64,000 nt of DNA from Prauserella rugosa (GTDB lineage Bacteria > Actinomycetota > Actinomycetes > Mycobacteriales > Pseudonocardiaceae), in assembly GCF_000719975.1 (NCBI RefSeq), contig NZ_JOIJ01000006.1:62001-126000 (forward strand), in the 5' to 3' direction. Position 1 is the stretch's first letter; each line of letters opens with the position of its first letter. Position numbers and translations under genes: made by a program. A model generated the notes under the pieces. The model did not search any database. It worked only from the letters and a program-made list of their open reading frames with translations, and had not been told where the DNA came from. This document shows, in pieces, positions 33,870 to 42,718 of the stretch.

Positions 33870-35012
33870 CTAGCGGGCCGGTTCGGTGATGGTGGTGTGG
33901 TGCACCGTCCACTCCTCTGCCTGCGCCGACGGGGTCAGCCCCAGGCCCGGACGGGGCGGCACGAGCATGCGGCCGTCGGAGAGTTCGAGACGTTCCTCGA
34001 ACAGCGGCTCCAGCCACTCGAAATGCTCCACCCAGGCCGGTCCCGGGTAGGCGGCGGCCAGGTGCACGTGGATCTCCATGGCGAAGTGCGGTGCCATCGA
34101 CAGGTGATGGTGGTCGGCCAGGTTCATCACCCGCAGGAACGGCGTGATCCCGCCGACCCGCCCCGCATCCGGCTGGACGAAGTCCGCCGAACCCTGACGG
34201 ATCAGGTCCCAGTGTTCGGCGACGCTGGTCAGCATCTCACCGGTGGCGATCGGGGTGTCGAACCGTTCGGCGAGACCGGCGTGCCCGACCGCGTCGTAGG
34301 CGTCGAGCGGCTCCTCGATCCAGGTCAGGTCGAACTCCTCCAACGCGCGGCAGGCCCGCCGCGCCTGCGCGCGGTCCCACTGCTGGTTGGCGTCGACCAT
34401 GAGCGCGACCTTGTCCCCGAGGTGCTCGCGTACCGCGCGGACCCGTTCCAGGTCGGCCGCCGTGTCCGGCTGGCCGACCTTCACCTTGATGCCGCCGATG
34501 CCCTTGTCCAGCGCCCCGTCGATGTTGTCGAGCACCTCCGGCAACGGCGTCGACAGGAATCCACCCGAGGTGTTGTAGGACGGCACGCCGTCGCGGTGGG
34601 CACCCAGCAACTTCGCCAGCGGCAGGCCCGCCCGGCGGGCCTTGAGGTCCCAGAGCGCGATGTCGAGCGCCGCGATCGCCTGCGTGGCCAGTCCGCTGCG
34701 GCCCACCGACGCACCGGCCCACACCAGTTTCGTCCACAGGCGAGCGACGTCGTTGGCGTCCTCCCCGATGAGGTCCGGGGCGATCTCGGACGCGTGGGCG
34801 TACAGCCCGTCCCCGCCCGCGCGTTTCGAGTAGCTGAAGCCGAACCCGTGGTGCCCGCCCGCGGTCGTGATGTCGGCCATCAGCACGGCCACCTTGGTCA
34901 GCGGGCGCTGCCTGCCGGTCAGCACCTTCGCGTCGCTGATCGGGGTCGCCAACGGCAGGTGCACGAGGGCGAGCCGGACGGAACTGATCTCGTCGGGACG
35001 ATCGTCGGTCAC
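33870..35012 (-). CDS. L-talarate/galactarate dehydratase (enolase superfamily)
   Basis: 380 residues. The order and wording of motifs match the characterised Salmonella talarate/galactarate dehydratase as I recall it: PLATPISDAKVLTGRQRPLT, GFSYSKRAGGDG, WAGASVGRSG, KLLGAHRDGV, GGIKVKVGQP (KxK base), LMVDANQQWDRAQA, WIEEPLDAYD and PHFAMEIHVHLAAAYP (His acid). Asp, Glu and Glu metal ligands are present. It dehydrates galactarate or talarate to 5-keto-4-deoxyglucarate. It is the last gene of a minus-strand unit with the TctABC genes, which probably import the hexarate. Confidence 0.9.
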   Translation of the reverse strand: MTDDRPDEISSVRLALVHLPLATPISDAKVLTGRQRPLTKVAVLMADITTAGGHHGFGFSYSKRAGGDGLYAHASEIAPDLIGEDANDVARLWTKLVWAGASVGRSGLATQAIAALDIALWDLKARRAGLPLAKLLGAHRDGVPSYNTSGGFLSTPLPEVLDNIDGALDKGIGGIKVKVGQPDTAADLERVRAVREHLGDKVALMVDANQQWDRAQARRACRALEEFDLTWIEEPLDAYDAVGHAGLAERFDTPIATGEMLTSVAEHWDLIRQGSADFVQPDAGRVGGITPFLRVMNLADHHHLSMAPHFAMEIHVHLAAAYPGPAWVEHFEWLEPLFEERLELSDGRMLVPPRPGLGLTPSAQAEEWTVHHTTITEPAR

Positions 35013-35112
35013 TGTCGGTCCTTTCTTCTCACGTCTCTTCTCACGTCGAACAGGCCGGGTGGCGATGTCGGGTCGAACGGGCCCTGGTCGGGACGGTCTG
35101 GTCGGGGCGGGG

Positions 35113-36645
35113 TCAGACGCGCGTGGTCCGGTCCTCCTCCGGAACGTCGTCCGCGGCCTTCCCGGCCCGCGCGGCGCGGAACGCCTTCAGCATCGTGAAC
35201 GCCACCAGCACCGCCATCGCCACGAGCAGGGTCGCGGCGATCGGGTGGGTGAAGAAGCCGGTGAGTTGCCCGTCGAAGATCCGCATCGAACGGCGGAACG
35301 CCGATTCGAGGATGCCGCCGAGAATGAACGCCAGCACCAGCGGCGCCGGTTCGAATCCCGTCTTCTTCATCAGATAGCCGATGACGCCGAGGCCGATTAT
35401 GAGGAACATGTCGAACACACTCATGCGTACCGTGTAGACGCCGACCAACGTGATGATCAGCGCCACCGGTCCCAGCACGGCGACCGGGATCCGCACGATG
35501 CGCACGAATACGCCGATCAACGGCAGGCACATCAGCACCAGCAGGATGTTGCCCAGGTACATCGAGTTGACGACGCCCCAGAACAGATCGGGCCGGTCCT
35601 CCACCAGCAGCGGACCCGGTGTGATGCCCTGCAACAACAGCGCACCGAAGATCACCGCCATCGACGCGTTCGCCGGAATACCCAACGACAGCAACGGAAT
35701 CATCGACGACGAGGCCGCTGCGTTCGACGCCGTCTCCGGACCGGCGACGCCCTGGATGGCTCCGCGGCCGAACAGCTTCGGCGTGCGCGACACGCGCTTC
35801 TCCATCGCGTAGGACACCATCGACGACATCACGGCACCACCGCCGGGCAGCACGCCGAACACGAATCCGACGACCGATCCGCGTCCCATGGCACCGCTCG
35901 AGGCCCGCAGATCCTTCTTGCTCGGATACACCCGGCCCACCTCGGGCAGCCGGCCGCGCGCCTTGCGCACCGATTCCAGGTTGTAGAGGATCTCGCCGAC
36001 GCCGAACAGTCCCATCGCGACGATCACGAACGGGATCCCGTCGAAGAGCTGGTCGGAACCGAAGTTCAGCCTGCCGGTGCCGTCGATCGGGTCCTGGCCG
36101 ATGCTGGCCAGCAACAGGCCGAGCGCGGCCGCGACGATGCTCTTCAACGCCGATCCGGTGCCCAGTGTGGCCACCATGAGAATGCCCAGCAGGGCCAGTG
36201 CCGCGAACTCCGGTGGTCCGAAATCGAGCGCGAACCCGGCGACGACGGGCGCGACGAACGTGAGCGCGACGATCGCCACCGTGCCGCCGACGAACGAGGA
36301 GATCGCCGCGACCCCGAGCGCCGTACCGGCTCGTCCGTTGCGGGCCATCGCGTAACCGTCCAATGCGGTCACGGCGCTGGAGGCCTCGCCGGGCAGGCGC
36401 AGGAGGATCGCCGTGATCGTCCCGCCGTAGAGCGCACCGTAGAAGATGCCCGCGAGCATGATGATCGCCGCGGTCTCGTCGAGCGTGTAGGTCACCGGCA
36501 GCAGGATCGCGATCGAGGCCGCAGGCCCGAGCCCCGGCAGCACGCCGACGAACATGCCGAGCGTGACACCGATGAGGCAGAACAGCAGGTTCATCGGCTG
36601 CAGCGCGACGCCGAAGCCTTCGAGAACGGGAGTCAGAAAGTCCAT
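35113..36645 (-). CDS. tctA: Tripartite tricarboxylate transporter large permease TctA
   Basis: 510 residues with about 12 hydrophobic segments. TctA signatures are present: GVLPGLGPAASIAILLPVTY near the N-terminus, IFYGALYGGTITAILLRLPGE, and the second repeat GVLPGGGAVMSSMVSYAMEK with GPETASNAAASSSMIPLLSLGIP. It forms the main ion-coupled channel for carboxylates delivered by TctC. It starts 12 nt after tctB ends. The dehydratase gene follows after a 100-nt gap, supporting hexarate as the substrate. Confidence 0.94.
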   Translation of the reverse strand: MDFLTPVLEGFGVALQPMNLLFCLIGVTLGMFVGVLPGLGPAASIAILLPVTYTLDETAAIIMLAGIFYGALYGGTITAILLRLPGEASSAVTALDGYAMARNGRAGTALGVAAISSFVGGTVAIVALTFVAPVVAGFALDFGPPEFAALALLGILMVATLGTGSALKSIVAAALGLLLASIGQDPIDGTGRLNFGSDQLFDGIPFVIVAMGLFGVGEILYNLESVRKARGRLPEVGRVYPSKKDLRASSGAMGRGSVVGFVFGVLPGGGAVMSSMVSYAMEKRVSRTPKLFGRGAIQGVAGPETASNAAASSSMIPLLSLGIPANASMAVIFGALLLQGITPGPLLVEDRPDLFWGVVNSMYLGNILLVLMCLPLIGVFVRIVRIPVAVLGPVALIITLVGVYTVRMSVFDMFLIIGLGVIGYLMKKTGFEPAPLVLAFILGGILESAFRRSMRIFDGQLTGFFTHPIAATLLVAMAVLVAFTMLKAFRAARAGKAADDVPEEDRTTRV

Positions 36646-36657
36646 GATGCGCCTCGC

Positions 36658-37305
36658 TCAGAACACGACGATGTGTGGAAGGGGGACGCCGAGCGCGGAG
36701 ATGAACACCGCGTAGATCACCGCGCACGAGCCGAACGACACCGACAGCGAGGTGATCCACGACTGGCGGCCGAGCCCCTTGATCCACAGCATCAGGATCG
36801 CGACCGTGGGGACCTCGAAACCGATGTTCTCGAACAGCGCCGCGTACGCGATCAGGGACACGACGGCCACCACGACGATCAGCGATTCGCGGCCGAACGC
36901 CTGCTCGTCACCCTTCTGCCCGGACTGCAGGAGCAGCACCACCGAGAACGCGACGAGGACGACGCTGACGATCAACGGCCACATGCCGGGCTCCGGTTCG
37001 GCCAGACTGCCGACGCCCAGGCTCGCCGACATCACGGCGGCCGCGACACCGATCAGCAGGAGGACCCCTGCCGCGATCAGGTTCTGCGTGCGGGCGTAGC
37101 CGGGCGAGACCGCCGGATGCTCGCCGGACGACCCGCTTCCGGTCGTGCTGTCTCCGGTGGGGGTTTCTGCGGTAGTGCCGCCTCCGGCCGCGGCTGTGCC
37201 GGCTGTGCCGTCTTCACCGGGTTCCGTGTCGACCGTGTCGACCGTGTCGGCCGTGTCGGCCGTGTCGTCGCGCACTCCGTGTGTGTCGCCGTGTGTGTCG
37301 GTCAT
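36658..37305 (-). CDS. tctB: Tripartite tricarboxylate transporter small subunit TctB
   Basis: 215 residues. A long, low-complexity N-terminal cytoplasmic extension (about 1-65) rich in Asp, Thr and Gly, including imperfect DTADTVDT repeats, precedes four predicted membrane helices typical of TctB (NLIAAGVLLLIGVAAAVMSA, GMWPLIVSVVLVAFSVVLL and others). The extension is much longer than usual, and its codons form short DNA repeats (GTGTCGGCC-like) at about 37220-37270. It overlaps tctC by 4 nt. Confidence 0.88.
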   Translation of the reverse strand: MTDTHGDTHGVRDDTADTADTVDTVDTEPGEDGTAGTAAAGGGTTAETPTGDSTTGSGSSGEHPAVSPGYARTQNLIAAGVLLLIGVAAAVMSASLGVGSLAEPEPGMWPLIVSVVLVAFSVVLLLQSGQKGDEQAFGRESLIVVVAVVSLIAYAALFENIGFEVPTVAILMLWIKGLGRQSWITSLSVSFGSCAVIYAVFISALGVPLPHIVVF

Positions 37306-38306
37306 GCGTCACCGCCCAGTTCTACGCCGTGGTGGTCGGCCAGTTCCGTGAACCGCTTCCGGCTCTCGGCGAGTTCGTCGCCGACCTCCCCCGGTGGTGC
37401 GTTCCACTCGCGGATGTAGTTGCGGCGCAGGATTCCCTCGTACTCGTCGCTGCCGGTGGCCTTGTCGGTCGCCTCACCGAGTCGCTCCACCAGCTCCTTC
37501 GGCAGCCCCGCCGGTGCGGCGAGGAACCGCCGCTGGTCGACGACGACGTCGTAGCCGGACTCGGTGACCGTCGGGGTGTCGGGCAACGCATCGAGCCGCT
37601 GATCCGAGAAGACGGCCAAGGGACGCAGGTCCCCCGCCTCGATCTGCGGCATCACCTCGGCCGGGTGCAGCGCGGCCACGTCCACCTGCCCGCCGAGCAC
37701 GGCCGTCAGCGTGGGACCGCCACCGTCGAACGGGATGTCGGCGGCGTCGACGTCGGCGATGCTGAACAGCAGCGCCTGCGCGAGCTGCCCGCCCGTGCCC
37801 GGACCCGACGTGCCGAACGTCAACCGCTTCTGGCCCAGCAGATCGTCGAGGCTCTCGTGCTCGGACGAAGTGGGCACCACGAGGACGTAGTCCTCGATCG
37901 TCAGTCCCCGGATGAACGACATGTCGTCGAGTTCGATCGGCTCGGGATCGTCCACCACCAGCGGTCCGATGGAGAACAACGACTGCGGCATCACGGCGAT
38001 CCGGTGCCCGTCCGGCTGACTGCGGAACACCGAGTTGCCCGCGACCTTGCCGTTGGCGCCGGGTTTGTTCACCACGATCGTCGTCCCGCCGAGGTGCTCC
38101 TCGGTGCTGCGGGCCAGCGCCCGTGTGACGAGATCGGAGCTGCCACCCGGTTCGGTGGGCACCGTGAACTCGATCGGCCTGTTGGGGAACTCTCCGGTTC
38201 CGCTGCCGTTGGTGCCGCCGTACACGGTGCACCCCGCGGCGAGGACGGCCGAGCTCACGAGCGCCACGGCTGCGGCGCCGACCCGGCCAGGACGGTGGGA
38301 CATCAT
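37302..38306 (-). CDS. tctC: Tripartite tricarboxylate transporter solute-binding lipoprotein TctC
   Basis: 334 residues. The lipoprotein signal ends SSAVLAAGC (acyl-Cys about 26), then the TctC/BugT fold follows with FPNRPIEFTVPTEPGGSSDLVTRAL, VVNKPGANGKVAGNSVFRS, LTFGTSGPGTGGQLAQALL and ALPDTPTVTESGYDVV. It is anchored outside the membrane and hands carboxylates to TctAB. The ATG at 38306 was chosen because GGAGGG lies six nt upstream; another ATG at 38303 and one at 38324 are alternatives. It is the first transporter gene, 36 nt downstream of gudD. Confidence 0.92.
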   Translation of the reverse strand: MMSHRPGRVGAAAVALVSSAVLAAGCTVYGGTNGSGTGEFPNRPIEFTVPTEPGGSSDLVTRALARSTEEHLGGTTIVVNKPGANGKVAGNSVFRSQPDGHRIAVMPQSLFSIGPLVVDDPEPIELDDMSFIRGLTIEDYVLVVPTSSEHESLDDLLGQKRLTFGTSGPGTGGQLAQALLFSIADVDAADIPFDGGGPTLTAVLGGQVDVAALHPAEVMPQIEAGDLRPLAVFSDQRLDALPDTPTVTESGYDVVVDQRRFLAAPAGLPKELVERLGEATDKATGSDEYEGILRRNYIREWNAPPGEVGDELAESRKRFTELADHHGVELGGDA

Positions 38307-38342
38307 CGTCGACCCTCCACACATCGTCGGACGATTACGTGA

Positions 38343-39632
38343 TCACCAGCGCGGCAGCGGCGGCTGTGTCCACTCCGGATACTTCACGCGCATGGCGGCG
38401 ACGTCGTCGCGGCCGCGGACGTCGAGCCGGCGCCACCGCTCGTGCAGTGCGGCGAGCGCGTCGCGGTCGAGTTCGACGCCGAGACCGGGCGTGTCCGGCA
38501 CCTCCACCGCACCGTCACGGAACACGTGCGGCGTGGTGATGACGTCCTCGGTCTGCCACGGCCGGTGCGTGTCGCAGGCGTACCTGAGCTCGGGAACGAC
38601 GCTGGCCACGTGGGTCATCGCGGCGAGGCTGATGCCCAGGTGCGTGTTCGAGTGCATCGACAGGGCCACGCCGTAGGTCCGGCAGTGCGCCGCCAGTTCC
38701 CTCGTGGCGTGCAGCCCGCCCCAGTAGTGGTGGTCGGACAGCACGACCTGCACGGCGTCCGCGGCGAACGCCGCCGGGATCTCCTCGAACGAGGTCACGA
38801 TCATGTTGGTGGCGAGCAGTGCACCGGTGCGCCTGCGCACCTCGGCCATCGCCTCGACGCCCGGCGTCGGGTCTTCGAGGTACTCGAGTGTGCCGTCGAG
38901 CTCGGTCGCCACGTGCACCGACGTGTCGACCGTCCATCCGCCGTTGGGGTCCAGTCGCAGCGGGTGGTCCGGAAACTCCTTGGCGAGCGCCTTGATCGCC
39001 GCGATCTCCTCGTCCGGCGAGAACACGCCGCCCTTGAGCTTGAACGAACCGAAGCCGTACTCGGAGGCGAACCGGCGGGCCTGCGCGACGACGCCCTCCG
39101 GGTCCAGCGCCGCGCCCCAGTCGTCGGACGGCGCGTCCGCGACCGGGTGCTCGGCCCAGCGGTAGAACAGGTAGGCGCTGTAGTCGACCCGGTCGCGCAC
39201 CTTGCCGCCGAGCAGGGCGTGCACGGGCAGCCCGAGGACGGTGCCGAGCGCGTCCAGGCTCGCGATCTCGAACGCCGACACGACACTGCGCACCAGCTTC
39301 GACGGCGTGCGCCTGCCGCGCAGTCCCGCCGGGTCGAACTCGGGCGCCGCGTCATCGGCGAATCCGCCCGCCTCGTAGGCGAGGTCGAACAGGCCGTTCA
39401 GCGCGGTCACCGGCGTACCGACCACCGCGTCCGCGAGACTCGTGGCGAGCGCGAGGTACTCGGCGTCGCCGTAGGTCTCCCCCACCCCGACAGCCCCGTC
39501 GTCGGTCTCGATCTCGACGATGCACCGCGGCGTGTACGGCTGGTGCACGCCGAGCACGTTCAACAACGGCGGATCCCCGATGAGGATCGGGGTGGCTGCG
39601 GCCCGCACGATTCGAGGCACACGACGCCCCAT
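38343..39632 (-). CDS. gudD: D-glucarate dehydratase
   Basis: 429-residue enolase-superfamily protein with the GudD pattern: SAFEIASLDALGTVLGLPV, YLFYRWAEHP, GSFKLKGGVFSPDEEI (KxK base), LRLDPNGGWT and EYLEDPTPG (metal ligands), VVLSDHHYWGGL, and ALSMHSNTHLGISLAAMTHV (His base). It converts D-glucarate to 5-keto-4-deoxyglucarate, the same product as the talarate/galactarate dehydratase at the far end of the unit. The ATG at 39632 has AGGAGG five nt upstream; longer in-frame starts look spurious. It is divergent from an IclR gene. Confidence 0.93.
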   Translation of the reverse strand: MGRRVPRIVRAAATPILIGDPPLLNVLGVHQPYTPRCIVEIETDDGAVGVGETYGDAEYLALATSLADAVVGTPVTALNGLFDLAYEAGGFADDAAPEFDPAGLRGRRTPSKLVRSVVSAFEIASLDALGTVLGLPVHALLGGKVRDRVDYSAYLFYRWAEHPVADAPSDDWGAALDPEGVVAQARRFASEYGFGSFKLKGGVFSPDEEIAAIKALAKEFPDHPLRLDPNGGWTVDTSVHVATELDGTLEYLEDPTPGVEAMAEVRRRTGALLATNMIVTSFEEIPAAFAADAVQVVLSDHHYWGGLHATRELAAHCRTYGVALSMHSNTHLGISLAAMTHVASVVPELRYACDTHRPWQTEDVITTPHVFRDGAVEVPDTPGLGVELDRDALAALHERWRRLDVRGRDDVAAMRVKYPEWTQPPLPRW

Positions 39633-39967
39633 GGCAACCTCCTGGCTCTCCTGGCGTGTCCGGCGCGTCCGGACCCTGCGACTTTCCTGGCTCGTCTCGA
39701 GCTGCCGGACCCGCTGGTCAGCGGCTGCGGTCCGGCGTTTCCCGCCGGTGGGTCGGGGCGTCACGACGCGACGACGGGAACGGAGCCGCCGTCATCGGTT
39801 CTGTCCACACATGCACACCGTTGTCTTCATATGTAGACGACGTATTCATGTGCAACATCGTGATGACTCGTTGCTACCGTGTCAACACCCGCCCAGCGAC
39901 AGATCATCTGGAGGAACCAGCGACCGTGAGACAGTGTCTCCGTCCACGGAGAACGAACTGAGGTGCG
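39633..39967. promoter_or_regulatory. Divergent gudD/iclR control region
   Basis: This 335-nt gap holds no convincing gene. The IclR-proximal 180 bp is notably AT-richer. GTCTTCATATGTAGAC at 39823-39838 is a 14/16 palindrome, followed by a second TTCATGTG at 39846-39853 (direct repeat of TTCATATG, 19 bp apart). These are candidate binding sites for the IclR protein. The gudD-proximal part contains only short CCTGGCTC/CGTCC repeats. Confidence 0.5.
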
Positions 39968-40804
39968 ATGACCACGCCCGGCAAACCCGCGGCCGACACG
40001 GGCCGCCAGAGCAACGGAGTGCGCGACGTCAAGTCGGCCGCCCGAGCGGTGGAACTGCTCGAACTACTGGCCTCGCGGCAGAACCGGCCCGCGCGCCTAC
40101 GGGAACTCAGCGAGGCCCTCGAGGCGCCCCGCAGCAGCGTCTACGCCCTCATTCGCACGTTGACCAATCTCGGCTGGGTGCGCACCGACCCGTCCGGCAC
40201 CCAGTACAGCATCGGTATTCGCGCACTCCTGGCGGGAACGACCTATTTGGACACCGACCCGTACCTTCGGATCGTCCACCCGCACATCAACGATCTCAGC
40301 GCCGAACTCGACGAGACGATCCACTTCGGACGTATCGACCGGTGCGACATCGTCTACCTGGCGACCAAGGAGTCGAGTCAGTACCTGCGGCCGTTCAGCA
40401 GGGTCGGCCGCAGACTTCCCGCGTTCAGCACCTCCATGGGTAAGTCGCTACTGGCCGACCGGCTCGACGGCGACGTCATGGCCCACGTTCCCGCGGAGCT
40501 GACGGCCCTCACCCCGAACACGATCACCGACCACGACGCGCTGCTCGCCGACCTTGCCGCGACCGCCGAACGCGGCTACGCCGTCGACAACGAGGAGAAC
40601 TACGACGGCGTGCGCTGTTTCGGGTTCGCCCTGCGCTACGCCAGCCCGGCGACCGACGCGATCAGCTGTTCGGTGCCGGTGGACCGCCTCGCCGAGGAGC
40701 GGACCGCCGAGATCATCGCCGCGATGCAGCGGACGCGCCTCGCGATCGAACGCATGGCCCCGGTCGACCTCACCGACCCGTCCGAACCCGGCTCGGTGAG
40801 CTGA
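39968..40804 (+). CDS. IclR-family regulator of the hexarate genes (proposed)
   Basis: 278 residues: a winged helix (SAARAVELLELLASRQNRPARL, LSEALEAPRSSVYALIRTL) and an IclR effector domain with RVGRRLPAFSTSMGKSLLAD, GYAVDNEENYDGVRCFGFAL and DAISCSVPV. It is divergent from gudD and the downstream tctCBA/dehydratase genes. Regulation of D-glucarate/galactarate use by an IclR or GntR protein is common, so it likely responds to a hexarate or its keto-deoxy product (inference). Confidence 0.9.
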   Translation: MTTPGKPAADTGRQSNGVRDVKSAARAVELLELLASRQNRPARLRELSEALEAPRSSVYALIRTLTNLGWVRTDPSGTQYSIGIRALLAGTTYLDTDPYLRIVHPHINDLSAELDETIHFGRIDRCDIVYLATKESSQYLRPFSRVGRRLPAFSTSMGKSLLADRLDGDVMAHVPAELTALTPNTITDHDALLADLAATAERGYAVDNEENYDGVRCFGFALRYASPATDAISCSVPVDRLAEERTAEIIAAMQRTRLAIERMAPVDLTDPSEPGSVS

Positions 40805-40840
40805 CCGGCGTATCCGCACCACAACCGTCTGGAGGGACAC

Positions 40841-41716
40841 GTGGCGAAACCGGCTCGCGCGCTCGCCCGCGCACTGGAACCCGTCGTCGGGCAGGTCTAC
40901 TTCGCACCGGAATGCCACGACGCCTACGAGGCGCTCGGCTTCCACGGCAGTCCCGGTACGCGCAACGGGGTCGCGAATCCGGACGGACCGGCCTACTTCG
41001 TCAGCCGCGGTTCGATCCTGGGCCAGGTTCCCGGCGAGGTGATCGCGGCGACGTTCGCGGTGTTCAATCCACAGGTCGTCGTTCCCGCGGTGGCCCACGG
41101 CTGGTCGCTCACCGACGCCGCGACGATCGGCCGAGCGCGCACCGAGGGCGCCATCGCGCACCTCGTCCGTGTCCTCGGTGAACGCCCCGAACGCCTCGAC
41201 GAGGCCCGTCCGCTGCTCGAACGGGCGGTGGAGCCGCTGCGTCCCGAGGGCAAGCCGCTGTTCGCCGGACTGCGTTCCCTCGGCCTGCCCGGAGATCCGG
41301 TCGGCGACGTGTGGCGACTCGGCGACATGCTCCGGGAGTACCGCGGCGACGCGCACATCGCCGCCTGGACGGCCGCCGGGTTCGACGCGACGGAGATCGG
41401 CCTGCTGACCGAGCTGCACTGGGGGCTGCCGATGCGCACGTACATCCGTTCGCGGGCGTGGACCGACGACCAACTCGACGCGGCCGAGGAGCGACTCGTC
41501 GCCCGTGGCCTCGTCGCCGACGGCGCGCTGACCGACCGGGGACGCGCCAAACGCGAGGCCGTGGAGGCCGCGACGGACCGGCAGTGCCGGCCCATCGTGG
41601 AAGCCCTCGGCGACGACCTGCAGACACTCGTCGACATCGCCCGGCCCTGGGGCCAGGCGATCTGCGACGCGGGCGGCTACCCGGCCGCCGGCCCCATGAC
41701 GACCAGCCGCGGCTAG
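40841..41716 (+). CDS. SCO6745-family protein of unknown function
   Basis: 291 residues, soluble and largely alpha-helical, with ARALEPVVGQVYFAPECHDAYEALGF at the start, PDGPAYFVSRGSILGQVPGEVIAATFAVFNP, and a C-terminal winged-helix-like half (RAWTDDQLDAAEERLVARGLV, LTDRGRAKREAVEAATDRQ). The pattern matches the actinobacterial family named after SCO6745. A function is not known to me; the C-terminal half resembles a MarR-like fold without an obvious DNA helix. The GTG at 40841 follows CTGGAGGGACAC. It may be cotranscribed with the IclR gene 36 nt upstream. Confidence 0.75.
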   Translation: MAKPARALARALEPVVGQVYFAPECHDAYEALGFHGSPGTRNGVANPDGPAYFVSRGSILGQVPGEVIAATFAVFNPQVVVPAVAHGWSLTDAATIGRARTEGAIAHLVRVLGERPERLDEARPLLERAVEPLRPEGKPLFAGLRSLGLPGDPVGDVWRLGDMLREYRGDAHIAAWTAAGFDATEIGLLTELHWGLPMRTYIRSRAWTDDQLDAAEERLVARGLVADGALTDRGRAKREAVEAATDRQCRPIVEALGDDLQTLVDIARPWGQAICDAGGYPAAGPMTTSRG

Positions 41717-41762
41717 CGAGCCGGCGGCCGCGCGGAGGACCGCACGACGCCGTACGGGACGG

Positions 41763-42716
41763 TCACAGGTGGTCCTCGTAGAACGACGCGAGCCGGTCGA
41801 CGGCCGCATCGACGTACTCCGGCACGTCGTACATCTCGTAGTGGCCCGCCCCGTCGACGACCATGAGATCGACCGGGCGGGGCGCGAGCTTCCAGAGCCG
41901 CATCCCGGATTCGTAGGCACCGGTGGTGCCGACGCGCCCGGCAAGGATCACCTGCAGCGGCTGGGTCATCAGCCGGTCCACCAGGTGGTAGGCATCGAAA
42001 CCGAGTGCGAGCGCGTCTCCACGGGCGAGCCGGCGGTTCGTCGAACGCTCGTGGCGACCGCGCTCGGTGCGGTAGTAGGTCACCGCCTGGGTCGTGTCGA
42101 GGTCGGTCATCCTGGCCGCGGCAGCCTCCTCCGTCGTGTCGGGAAGCCACCTCACACGAGCGAGGTCGCCGGTCCGGTTCTCCCGCGTGCGTGCCGTGGC
42201 CAGCGCGTCGAGGGCAGCGACCGGGCCGTCGGGCTGCAAGCCGCGAAACGCCTCGCCCAGATCGCTCGGCACGACGGTGCCGACGGCCTTGATCCGGTGG
42301 TCCGTGCGCGCCGTGTGCACGGCATACCCTCCGCCGGCACAGATGCCGAGCACGCCGATACGGTCCGAGTCGACGCCGGGAACCACTTCGAGCGCGTCGA
42401 TCGCGCAGGAGATGTCCTCACCACGCCGGTACGGATCCTCGAGATCGCGGGGCAGGCCACCGCTGGCTCCCTGGTGGGCGGGGTCGAAGGTGAGTGCGGC
42501 GATCCCCTTCTCCGCCAGCCGCGACGCGTAGTTGGCGCCGATCTGTTCCTTCACGCTGCTGCCGGGCGTCGCGAGGACCACGGCGCGCAGCGGGCGACCA
42601 CGATCGGAAGTGTCGGGCAGATACAGGTCGCCCGCCAGGTCGATCGGCCCTCGGGGAATGGTGATGTGGCGCAACACGTGGTCGCCTCTCGCGTAGAGTT
42701 CGGCCGATCCGTTCAA
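41763..42716 (-). CDS. Alpha/beta hydrolase with a cysteine at the nucleophile elbow
   Basis: 317 residues. The oxyanion/strand region AVVLATPGSSVKEQ leads to a nucleophile elbow reading GICAGGG, where Cys replaces the usual Ser, as in dienelactone hydrolases. The acid and base regions are near GAYESG and GAGHYEM. The start is uncertain: TTG 42716 gives MNGSAELYARG but lacks a ribosome binding site and abuts the operator array, so it may be leaderless; GTG 42677 is an alternative. It is divergent from the MarR gene and shares its repeat-rich control region, so it is probably the MarR target. Confidence 0.8.
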   Translation of the reverse strand: MNGSAELYARGDHVLRHITIPRGPIDLAGDLYLPDTSDRGRPLRAVVLATPGSSVKEQIGANYASRLAEKGIAALTFDPAHQGASGGLPRDLEDPYRRGEDISCAIDALEVVPGVDSDRIGVLGICAGGGYAVHTARTDHRIKAVGTVVPSDLGEAFRGLQPDGPVAALDALATARTRENRTGDLARVRWLPDTTEEAAAARMTDLDTTQAVTYYRTERGRHERSTNRRLARGDALALGFDAYHLVDRLMTQPLQVILAGRVGTTGAYESGMRLWKLAPRPVDLMVVDGAGHYEMYDVPEYVDAAVDRLASFYEDHL

Positions 42717-42718
42717 GG

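Noticed and set aside
37220..37290. Tandem GTGTCGGCC-like repeats as a regulatory element
   Set aside because: They are within the tctB reading frame and are explained by the repetitive Asp/Thr N-terminal codons.
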